This document shows positions 32,827-44,800 of a stretch of DNA of 64,000 nt, piece by piece. Each line of letters begins with the position of its first letter. The first letter of the stretch is position 1. The notes under the pieces were generated by a model, which was given only the letters and a program-made list of their open reading frames with translations, was not told where the DNA came from and searched no databases. The stretch comes from Cyrtodaria siliqua (Eukaryota; Mollusca; Bivalvia; Adapedonta; Hiatellidae), in assembly GCA_037043455.1 (NCBI GenBank), contig JAWPHD010010319.1, positions 30,940-94,939 on the forward strand. The letters are read 5' to 3'. Both the position numbers and the translations under genes were made by a program.

Positions 32827-35800
32827 CTAAAACGAAATTTGTTCCCGCAAATTTTATTAATTTCACGTAGAGTTTGTTAGGTTTTAAATTGCACACCACC
32901 ACTGCAGATCAGCTCATCTCAAAGCCATGCTTCCGCCATCTGCATGTTACAAAGAAATATAAATGAAACAGTACTGTCCAGATAATACATAGACTAAAAA
33001 CAAACAAACAAAATGATATTTTTGTAGAGATAGTGTAGACATGAGGTGTGATTCCCCATTGGCTGCTGCAGTAACACATACATTACCCTGATCCTTGTTA
33101 GTACATTCCTCACTCAACCACTTTGTTTCCTTATACACATTTGTATAATCCAGACAGTACAGCAAATGGGATCCTGCACAGATTGTTGCTATAAATTAAC
33201 AACACAATATACAAACTGTCTGGGGTATACATTTTTTTTTATAAACCAACTCAATGCCTTTCACAGCCTTTCATTGGCTAAATCGCAAAATTGAGTCCTA
33301 TGATGTAATCAAGTCATGTTAACCTTAATGTTATATACTATAGGAACAAAGGTGTATAAGTCAGACAATTATTGCATAGTGTGTTGTTCTTTCCCAATAT
33401 TTTTAGCCTCAGCAAGAAAGGCATTTCTTTCATAGAATAACTATGTACGTGAATTATTTTGAGCACTCTAAAACAAACTACAAATTTCAGCAATGTTAAG
33501 GGTTGCCGGCACTCGATTCCCAATTTCTGGCTTTCTCAAATCCGTTCCTTCCCGACCTGTAATCCATCATGGCTTCCTGAATTTCTTTCTGCTCGTTCAT
33601 AACAAAGGGTCCTGCAACAAATACAGGTTACGGTTGATGCCATTTAATCTGTACAGTGATATAATAACTGTCTGGATTACTACAGTTATGTGTAAACAAG
33701 CTGTAACTGTCCACTTTAGATTCAATCAAGGGCAATAACTCCATAATGCACAAGCTGATTTGGCTCATTGTCAATATCATCAAGATCATATTGAAATGAA
33801 CAATTTCATGCACCATCGCAAACGTTCGCTTAGCTTTGCCCAGTAGAAATAAAAAGTAATCAGATGACAAGCTGTTTGCTTCAATAATAAGGGCAATAAC
33901 TCTGTAATGCATTAATCCATGTTGTTCATTGTTGAATTTGTCTAAGATCTTATTGAAACAAACTCAAATGTAGTGCGAATCGTTTACTACAGCATAAACC
34001 TGTAACCTGTCCCGGGTTTTACCAAAATAATTATCAGGTTAAGTATATACTTTAAAAGTTTTTTCACCAAGTTACTGAGTAATTAAAAAATGTTTCATCT
34101 TGAATAAACACATGCATTTATTTATCTGCTAATTATTACTTTGTGACTTATGTTAATCAGAGTTTAATTAAATAAAACATTAAGACATGTGGATGAAACC
34201 AGCAACGGAGTCAGATGACGGATACTAAAAGAAGAGAGGCAACTCATTCTGAAATTTAACATTCTAACAAAAGCAATTTATATTCCCTTGGCTACAAAGT
34301 CAATGTGAATGTCGAATAAAGATGTAAAATTTCATGCAAAAGATCAATATTATTGTTAACTAAAAATATCAACTTGTGGTGGAGGCAGACCTGACAACTG
34401 TAAGTGACAAATGCCCCCGAAGTGGTTTTGACCTTTGACCTCTAAGTGTGACCTTGACCTTGGAGCCACGGACCTGGATTTGCTGCGCGACACATCTTCT
34501 TGTTGTGTTGAGCACTTGTGCCAAGTTATTTGAAAATCCATCCAAAAATGTCGGAGTTATTAACCGGACATGAAAGCACTTCTTTTTTACCTTTGACCTC
34601 TAAGTGTGACCTTGACCTTAGAGCCACAGACCCGAAATTTGCGCGCGACAAGTTATCTTGTTTTGGTGAGCACTTCTGCTAAGTTATTTGAAAATCCGTC
34701 TAGGAATGTCACGATTGGGACGGAGGAACGGAGGGATGGCGCGACTACTATATACCGATTTCGGGATTTCGGGGGCATAAAAAAATATAACCCTTTGATG
34801 TAAAAAAAATATAATAAACAACAACACACAACAATATGAAAATACACACTCAAGCTTACATGTTAACATGTCACCAACTTAACCGACAGGCACAACCTGT
34901 TACTTACTATCATTTTGTTTGTATGGTGTTTTACGTCATTTTCAACACATGTAAGGTTATAATATATGAGTCATTTTTTTTGTGGTGGAGGCAGACCACC
35001 CAGTTTTCCTGGGTAGAACCAGTACTGTACACCTCCTGCCATCCTCACGAGGTTAAATACTTGTGAAAGCTCTCAGTAGGATATCAGATATATGCATAAT
35101 TCTTGCGACAGAATTTATCCATTGAGCATAGAACTCTATTTTACACAACATACATTCAACCCTACATAGAATATTACGTCTTAAATCATTTTTCGGAACA
35201 AAACAATGCTAAAACCGTACAAATTAATTCCCCCGCTATGTTTGGTGCCACAAAGATGTATAACTCTACTCACCATGCTGCACAACCGGTTCATTCAAGG
35301 GCTGCCCAGCTATCAGTACAAAATGGCACAACTCCTTACCCTGAAACAGTAACAAATTTGATTCAAAATAAATTCAGGTGTCTATCCTTCAATGATTCCA
35401 ACAACAAAAGACAATATTTATTATAAAATAGTTACAAGTTGACAATTGTACAAATCCAAAAGCAACTGCTTTGTGGAGCGCTGTGGTCTAGTGGAAGAGC
35501 GTCGAACCTAGGATTGAAAAGTCGTGGTTCGATGACCGACATGACCATATGTGTTGTGTCCCTGAGCAAGACATGTTATCTGCATTTGCTTTGTACTGGT
35601 TTTACCCAGGAATTGAGAGTGATTAAAATAAGTTCAGAGCTTTTGTTACAATTGATGTAAAATAAGTTCAAACTAAAAATTATCACAATCAACAACTGTA
35701 ACAATCCAAACAAATAAATTAATCACATCTGTCAACCACAGAAGGCAACGTAAAACAAGAGCTGTCTGAAAACAGTGCACTCGACTTTCGAGGCCTTGTT

Positions 35801-38800
35801 AATCTGGAAACTACCGGTAAGTTTAATAAAAGTCTAAGTAAAAAAGGGGCATAATTATGCCTAAATGTATGAGAGTTATGGACCTTGTCTGAATACATTT
35901 GTCAAATTTCATTTATCACTAAATTAATTTAAAAAGTTACAATAAGTTGAAAAAGGGGCATAATTCTGTCAAAATTTCATGACAGACTTGGCTGTGCAAG
36001 TTCCTCTAATGAAAGTGAATATATGAGTAAAGTTTCGTTGAATTCGTTTAAGCGACTTCTCTACATAAAAGGTCCGATTTCTCTACATAAAAGGTCCGAT
36101 TTCTCAACATAAAAGGTCCGATTTCTCTACATAAACGGTCCGATTTCTCTACATAAAAGGTCCGATTTCTCAACATAAAAGGTCCAATTTCTCTACATAA
36201 AAGGTCCGATTTCTCTACATAAAAGGTCCGATTTCTCAACATAAAAGGTTAAACTAGAAATATTTTAACAAGAAGGCCAGAGCCTGCATGTCCTATGGTA
36301 AAATAGTCCAGACATTTTATTTGACCAACACAACAACATGAGATATTCGGTCCTTAAATACTTTATATTTATTTTTATTATTATCACTAATAGTGGGGAA
36401 TGCATGTATGGTACTAGATGAGACCAGAGGTGAATGTTTCGTTGAAAGCAGGTCACAGCAACCCGAAATTTTGCACATGACGTTAGATGTGTATAATGAA
36501 TATTCTGGTTGAATTTGTGAAAATTCTGAATGAAAGAAGCAAGGTGCACATTGTAGAAGAGACTGGACATGACCTATATTTCATCCAAAGTAGTTCACAG
36601 CAATCAGAAATTTTGCGCATGACGTTAGATGTATATAAGGAACAATCTGGTGAAAATTGGCGAAAATCATGCAAGAAAAAAGCAAGATACACGTTTAAGC
36701 ACACTGGACGTGACCTATATTTTGTCCAAAGTAGGTCACAGTGACATGAATGTTGCAGATGGATTTTGGTGAAAATCCAGCAAGTAATGAAGGATATAAA
36801 TAAATGAAATTCAGATGCACAGGCGAAACTAACAAACTGTCACAAATACACCTGGAAGAAATTGTGATCACTAAGTTGAGATCCATTAACAGGCTCGACA
36901 AAAATTAAAAGTTGACAGGGGGGCATAATTTTGTTGAATTCATAACAGAGTTATGGCACTTATCTGTATGAATATCTCTTAAGAAAGTGAATAAATGTGT
37001 GAAGTTTCACTAAATTCCTTTAGTAGCTTCAGTGAGCTTAATGTAAGAAGGTTAACCAACTAGAATATTTAAAATTCTAAGTTGGAAAAGCAGCATAATG
37101 CTGTTAAAGTCACAACAGAGTTGTGGCACTTGCCTGTGTGAGTTACTCTTATGAAAGTGAGTTAAGTTTCATTGAATTTCTTTAAATCTTTTCTAAGATG
37201 TGAGCTTAACATGTAACATTAAAAGATGCCGGGAAAAGCTTGCCCTTTCTTTGAAAAGTCGAGCTAAAAATGAGCTTACACTATTTTTAACTTGTAAAGA
37301 ATTGCCTGGTCCCAAAACAAGCGTGTGATGAGCTGGTCCCTGCTTTGCCTTGTCGTCTGAACCTGCAGTAGGAAAAGCAGGTAATATCAGTACTGTAACA
37401 CAAAATACTAATGGCCAATGATATGATCACAAACATCCCAGCTGTTAGGGACATCATTAAACATCCAATGGTTTAAATGTGTAACTGCATGTGGTTTGTG
37501 TCTTCGAAAATACACCAATAGATGAAATGTGAAAATGAGAGCAGTGCTATCACTGAGGTCAGAGAAGAGGAGCTAGATATAGTGCTATCACCGTTAGTCA
37601 GAGAGGGGAGCTAGAAGCAGTGCTATCACTGAAGGTCAGAGAGTGGAGCTAGAAGCAGTGCTATCACTGAAGGTCAGAGAGTGGAGCTAGAAGCAGTGCT
37701 ATCACTGAAGGTCAGAGAGGGGAGCTAGATACAGTGCTATCACTGAAGGTCAGAGAGTGGAGCTAGAAGCAGTGCTATCACTGAAGGTCAGAGAGGGGAG
37801 CTAGAAGCAGTGCTATCACTGAAGGTCAGAGAGTGGAGCTAGAAGCAGTGCTATCACTGAAGGTCAGAGAGGGGAGCTAGAAGCAGTGCTATCACTGAAG
37901 GTCAGAGAGGAAGAACTAGATATAGTGCTATCACCGTTAGTCAAAGAGGGGAGCTAGAAGCAGTGCTATCACTGAAGGTCAGAGAGGGGAGCTAGATACA
38001 GTGCTATCACTGAAGGTCAGAGAGTGGAGCTAGAAGCAGTGCTATCACTGAAGGTCAGAGAGGGGAGCTAGAAGCAGTGCTATCACGGAAGGTCAAAGAG
38101 GGGAGCTAGAAGCAGTGATATCACTAAAGGTCAAAGAGGGGAGCTAGAAGCAGTGCTATCACTGTAGGTCAGACAGGGGAGCTAGGAGCAGTGCTATCAA
38201 TGAATGTCAGAGAGGGGAGATAGAATCAGTGCTATCACTGAAGGTCAGAGAGGGGAGATAAAATCAGTGCTATCACTGAAGGTCAGAGAGGGTAGCTAGA
38301 TACAGTGATATCACTGAAAGTCAGAGAGGGGAGCTAGAAGCAGTGATATCGCTGAAGGTCAGAGAGGGTAGCTAGATACAGTGATATCGCTGAAGGTCAG
38401 AGAGGGTAGCTAGAAGCAGTGATATCATTGAAGGTCAGAGAGGGTAGCTAGAGAGAGTGATATCACTGAAGGTCAGAGAGGGTAGCTAGATACAGTGATA
38501 TCACTGAAGGTCAGAGAGGGTAGCTAGAAGCAGTGCTATCACTGAAGGTCAGAGAGGGTAGCTAGATACAGTGATATCACTGAAGGTCAGAGAGGGTAGC
38601 TAGATACAGTGATATCACTGAAGGTCAGAGAGGGTAGCTAGAAGCAGTGCTATCATTGAAGGTCAGAGAGGGGAGATAGAAGCAGTGCTATCACCGAAGG
38701 TCAGAGAGTGGAGCTAGAAGCAGTGCTATCACTGAAGGTCAGAGAGGGAAGATAGAAACAGTGCTATCACTGAAGGTCAGAGAGGGGAGCTAGATTATAC

Positions 38801-41800
38801 AGTGATATCACTGAAGGTCAGAGGGGGGAGATAGATACAGTGGTATCACTGAAGGTCAGAGAGAGGTGCTAGATACAGTGATATCACTGAAGGTCAGAGA
38901 GGGGAGCTAGAAGCAGTGATTATCACTGAAGGTCAGAGAGGGGAGCTAGATACAGTGATATCACTAAAAGTCAGAGGGGGTAGCTAGAAACAGTGATATC
39001 ACTGAAGATCAGAGAGGGGAGCTAGATACAGTGGTATCACTGAAGGTCAGAGGGGAGCTAGAAGCAGTGCTATCACTGAAGGTCAGAGAGGGGAGCTAGA
39101 TACAGTGATATCACTGAAGGTCAGAGAGGGTAGCTAGATACAATGATTTCGCTGAAGGTCAGAGGGGAGCTAGATACAGTGATATCACTGAAGGTCATAG
39201 GGGAGCTAGAAGCAGTGCTATCACTGAAGGTCAGAGAGGGGAGCAAGATACAGTGATATCACTGAAAGTCAGAGAGGGTAGCTAGATACCACTGAAGGTC
39301 AGAGGGGAGCTAGATACAGTGATATCACTGAAGGTCAGAGGGGAGCTAGAAGCAGTGATATCACTGACGGTCAGACGGGAGCTAGAAGCAGTGATATCAC
39401 TGAAGGTCAGAGAGGGGAGCTAGAAGCAGTGCTATCACTGAAGGTCAGAGAGGGGAGCAAGATACAGTGATATCACTGAAGGTCAGAGAGGGTAGCTAGA
39501 TACCACTGAAGGTCAGAGGGGAGCCAGATACAGTGATATCACTGAAGGTCAGAGGGGAGCTAGAAGCAGTGATATCACTGAAGGTCAGGCGGGAGCTAGA
39601 AGCAGTGATATCACTGAAGGTCAGAGAGGGGAGCTAGAAGCAGTGCTATCACTGAACGTCAGAGAGGGGAGATAGATACAGTGGTATCACTGAAGGTCAG
39701 AGAGGGGAGATAGATACAGTGGTATCACTGAAGGTCAGAGAGGGGGTTAGATACAGTGATATCACTGAAGGTCAGAGAGGGGAGCTAGAAGCAATGATAT
39801 CACTGAAGGTAGGATGGCGGGTACTAGAAGCTTTGCTATCAAGGAGATTAAAATCGAAAGGTTTCTTTTAGTGTTAAATATTTGAGCTTTGACCTTTACT
39901 ATGCAGGGACATGATTTCTTAAGACACATCATCTACATGAATACTAGGATATGTAAAGCTGCAACACTTCTCCGAACATATTTACAGTGAAAATCAACAT
40001 AATAAACAGAAAACAATACACCTCTAATCCCCAGTTATTATTTGACCTTTAATGAATGTTCTGAAATTCATGTAATTTTGCAACCATTGTTGGAATCCAT
40101 ATAAGATTGCATTTCTTTAACCTCCGTGCATTGTGCAAATAAAATCCAACTAAAACTTTAAAGATATCTAATCTGTACCAAACAATGCCGTTCCGGCCAA
40201 GACGTAGACAAAGCCGTTCCAGCCTTCAGGTACTGTCTGGTTCAGTGTGGCACCCTTCTCAAGTTTGAAATCCAAATACATTGTTGGTGTCCTGGTGACC
40301 ACGGGCGACTGAAATATAATTAACAACTTATATTGATATGACAGCAATTCTTTATGTACAGAGCTACAGTTAAGTTTGATAATTTGAGTACATGTATTTA
40401 CAAATCCATTTTTTCAAATTGGATATTTCATGAATAATAACTGTAATAGGTAAACTGAAGTCCCAATACAAAGGTTTACCCATCATCACTACAGTTTACA
40501 TACTATGGTATGTCCCAATACAAAGGTTTACCCATCATCACTACAGTTTACATACTATGGGATGTCCCAATACAAAGGTTTACCCATCATCACTACGTTT
40601 TACATACTATGGGATGTCCCAATACAAAGGTTTACCCATCATCACTACATTTTACATACTATGGGATGTCCCAATACAAAGGTTTACCCATCATCACTAC
40701 AGTTTACATACTATGGGATGTCCCAATACAAAGGTTTACCCATCATCACTACAGTTTACATACTATGGGATGTCCCAATACAAAGGTTTACCCATCATCA
40801 CTACAGTTTACATACTATGGGATGTCCCAATACAAAGGTTTACCCATCATCACTACAGTTTACATACTATGGGATGTCCCAATAAAAAGGTTTACCCATC
40901 ATCACTACAGTTTACATACTATGGGATTTCCCAATACAAAGGTTTACCCATCATCACTACAGTTTACATACTATGGGATGTCCCAATACAAAGGTTTACC
41001 CATCATCACTACAGTTTACATACTATGGGATGTCCCAATACAAAGGTTTACCCATCATCACTACAGTTTACATACTATGGGATGTCCCAATACAAAGGTT
41101 TACCCATCATCACTACAGTTTACATACTATGGGATGTCCCAATACAAAGGTTTACCCATCATCACTACAGTTTACATACTATGGGATGTCCCAATACAAA
41201 GGTTTACCCATCATCACTACAGTTTACATACTATGGGATGTCCCAATACAAAGGTTTACCCATCATCACTACAGTTTACATACTATGGGATGTCCCAATA
41301 CAAAGGTTTACCCATCATCACTACAGTTTACATACTATGGGATGTCCCAATACAAAGGTTTACCCATCATCACTACAGTTTACATACTATGGGATGTCCC
41401 AATACAAAGGTTTACCCATCATCACTACGTTTCACATACTATGGTATGTTCCAATACAAATGTTTTACCCATCATCACTACAGTTTACATACTATGGTAT
41501 GTCCCAATACAAAGGTTTACCCATCATCACTACGTTTTACATACTATGGGATGTCCCAATACAAAGGTTTACCCATCATCACTACATTTTACATACTATG
41601 GGATGTCCCAATACAAATGTTTTACCCATCATCACTACATTTTACATACTATGGGATAAAGACTGAGAAAAAAATCACTTCTTGGTAAATCTTTACTTTT
41701 TCATTGAAAACAAAATTTAATAAAGTTGAGAACTGGCTAGCCAACTCCCATTTGTTATACATGTAATGTGAAAGACCAACCGAAGTAATTTGTTTGATAT

Positions 41801-44800
41801 CTTTATTCAAATGGATAAATAGGACATGCAGTCAAAATGAATCATGTGTATATTTTTAATTTGATGAAACAGTTTTTTATTGGGTATTTATGCAAATACA
41901 CTGCTTAACTGTATCTCTGATATATCTCAAACAATCACTATCAATCAATGTTTTTAAAACAAGAGGCCCAAGAGGGCCTATGGACGCTCTACTGGCTAAA
42001 GATAAAGTTTGTGTATAAGGGGCTATAACTCTGTCAAAAATCATTCAACCAGAACATGGTGATTACATGCGCAACAATGCTTGGTAGTGTTCATCCCAGC
42101 CACATTAACGCTGAAATCTGGTCAGAAGTTCAGGAGAACTAGTCCAGACAAAGTTTGTATGTTAAAACCTTTAAAGGGCCATAACTCTGCCAAAATCATT
42201 CAACCGGAACACGGTCACGATATGCACAACTAGGCTTGATACTGATCATCCCTGCAATCTTTCGTTGAAGTCCGGCCAAATGAAGGCCCTATCGTCTTAA
42301 CGAGGCAAAATACAACATTTTAAACTAAATCAAGGGCCATAACTCTGGTATTACTAGTCCGATCTCACTGGGGTTCTAGAGTGGTCACAATGCAGAAAAT
42401 AGCGTTTTTCAGAAAAACAAGGGTCATTACTCTGGTGTTACTAATCCGATCTGGCTGGTTTTTGAACTTGTCCAAGCTTTCATTGATATTAACAATCTGT
42501 GCAAGTTTGGTAAAGATCAAATTATAAATGAATGTGTTAGAGTGTTCACAAGGCAAAATATAGCTATTTTTTTAATTTAAGGGCAATTACTCTAGTGTTA
42601 CTAATCCGATCTGGCCGGTTTTCAAACTCATCCAAGCTCTCATTGATATAAAGACTTTGGCCAAATTTGGTTAAGATCGCATGAAAAGTTAAGGGGCTAG
42701 AGTGTTCACAAGGCAATATATAGCATTTTTTGTTAATTCAAGGACAATAACTCTGGTGTTACTAATCCGATCTGGTCGGTTTTCGAACTCATCCAAGCTC
42801 TCATTGATATAAAGACTTTGGCCAACTTTGGTTAAGATCGCATGAAAAATGAAGGGGCTAGAGAGTTCACAAGGCAAAAGTTAACAGACGATACGTCATC
42901 CCAATAGCTCTGCTGGCCTCCAAGCTTTTATTGATATCAACAATCTTGAAAAGTTTGAAAAAGATCGGATAAAAAATGAAGGCCCTATCGTGTTAACGAG
43001 GCCAAATTATAGCATATTTCAGAAAATCAAGGGTCATAACTCCAGTGTAAATGGTCCAATCTGGCTGGTTTTCGAACTCGTACGAGTTTTCATTGATATC
43101 AACAACAATCTGGTGAAGTTTGAAAAAGACTGAATGAAAAATGAAGGAGGCCCTATCTAGACAAAATATCAATTTTAACTAAATCAAGTGCCACAACTCT
43201 GGTGTTACTGCTCCAAACTGGCTGGTGTTCGAACCCGTCTGAGCTTTCATTAATATCAACAATCTGGTAAAGTTTGAAAAGGATCGGATAAACAAGAGGT
43301 CAATGACCTTGGAGCTCTACTGATAGGTTTTTGATAGCTAGATCAGCATTAGTTTAACATCAAATCAAAATAATTCGAAAATCTATTTTTAGCCATGGCG
43401 ACCATCTTGAATTTCCGGCCGACCTGAGATTTTGCTAGGATCAATTAGACATCAAGAGCAACATTCCTGTGAAGTTTCATGAAAATCCGTCGAGTAGTTA
43501 CAGAGGAGTAGTCGCTACAAGTTTTTACTAGATAACTCTATGTAAACAAAGATGGCCACTGACAGCCATGTTTAACAGCAAATCAAAACGATTTTCTACA
43601 AGGACCAACGTCATGTCATGCTGATCATTTCAGAAAAAGTCCCATATCAATATCACCTATAGTTTTCAAAAAGTAGTCGCTACAAACTTGTTTTTTGAAA
43701 ATCTATTTTTAGCCGTGGTGGCCATCTTGAATTTCCGACATCAAGAGCAACATTCGTGTGAAGTTTCATGAAAATCCGTCAAGTAGTTTCAGAGGAGTAG
43801 TCGCTACAAGTTTTCATTATATAACTCTATGAAATCAAAGATGGCCGGCAGCCATGTTTAACGTCGAATCAAAATAATTTTCGACAAGGACCAACATCAT
43901 GTCATACTGATCATTCTACAAAAAGACGCATATCAATATTACTATAGCTTTCAAGAAGTAGTCGCTACAAACTTGTTTTTTTGAAAATTTCTTTTTAGCC
44001 TTGGCGGCCATCTTGAATTTCCGGCCGACGAGAAATTTTGCTAGGATCAATTAAACATCAAAGGAAACATTCCTGTGAAGTTTCATGAAAATCAGTCAAG
44101 TAGTTTCAGAGGAGTAGTCGCTACAAGTTTTCATTATATAACTCTATGTAAACAAAGATGGCCACTGGCGGCCATGTTTAACGTCGCATCAATGACCTTG
44201 GAGCTCTACTGATAGGTTTTTGATAGCTAGATCAGCATTAGTTTAACATCAAATCAAAATAATTCGAAAATCTATTTTTAGCCATGGCGGCCATCTTGAA
44301 TTTCCGGCCGACCTGAAATTTTGCTAGGATCATTTAGACATCAAGAGCAACATTCCTGTAAAGTTTCATGGAAATCCGTCAAGTAGTTTCAGAGAAATAG
44401 TCGCTACAAGTTTTTACTAAATAACTCTATGTAAACAAAGATGGCCGCTGGCAGCCATGTTTAACATTGAATCAAAACGATTTTTGACAAGGACCAACAT
44501 CATGTCATTGCTGATCATTTTAGAAAAAGTCCCATGTCAATATCACTTATAGTTTTCAAGAAGTAGTCGCTACAAACTTGTTTTTTAAAAATCTATTTTT
44601 AGATTTGGTGGCCATCTTGGATTTCACATCAACATGATTTTTTGCTAGGATCAACTAGACTTCATGGGCAACATTTCTGTAAAGTTTCATGAAAATCCAT
44701 TTCGTAGTTTCAGAGGAGTAGTCGCTACAAAAAAAAGTTTACGGACGGACAGACGGACGCCGCACCACGGCATAAGCTCTGCTGATCTCTGATCAGTAGA

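Larger units (their letters stand above)
35752..37270 (+). mobile_element. Helentron-like element, GAGCTGTCTGAAAACAG family
   Basis: The left end AAAACAAGAG is followed by a GCTGT...ACAG(T)GC hairpin and the box CACTCGACTTTCGAGG. The right end is TTGAAAAGTCGAGCTAAAAA near 37251-37270, so the subterminal inverted repeat (CTCGACTTT / AAAGTCGAG) is kept. The cores contain AAAAAGGGGCATAATTCTG. The element holds the 22-bp minisatellite and a nested second element (36268-36900). Its right end lies about 10 bp from the pirin exon 5 donor. Confidence 0.7.

Noticed and set aside
32947..33165. Extra pirin exon between 7a and 7b
   Set aside because: The frame there has no pirin resemblance and its acceptor-like AG leads into a stop after about 20 codons.
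35103..35426. Plus-strand 107-codon frame that at first looked like a LINE RT fragment (TTYIQPYIEYYV)
   Set aside because: It opens at TTG, and its middle is antisense to pirin exon 6, whose minus-strand sequence, splice sites and phase fit exactly. RT resemblance is limited to one short stretch.
36265..36901. Minus-strand frames of 68-101 codons in pirin intron 5
   Set aside because: They lie within repeat cores that recur at 24986-25440, and nothing resembles a protein family.
40505..41688. Three overlapping frames of up to 392 codons
   Set aside because: They are translations of a 52-bp minisatellite in all three plus frames. The sequence cycles through the same three peptides.
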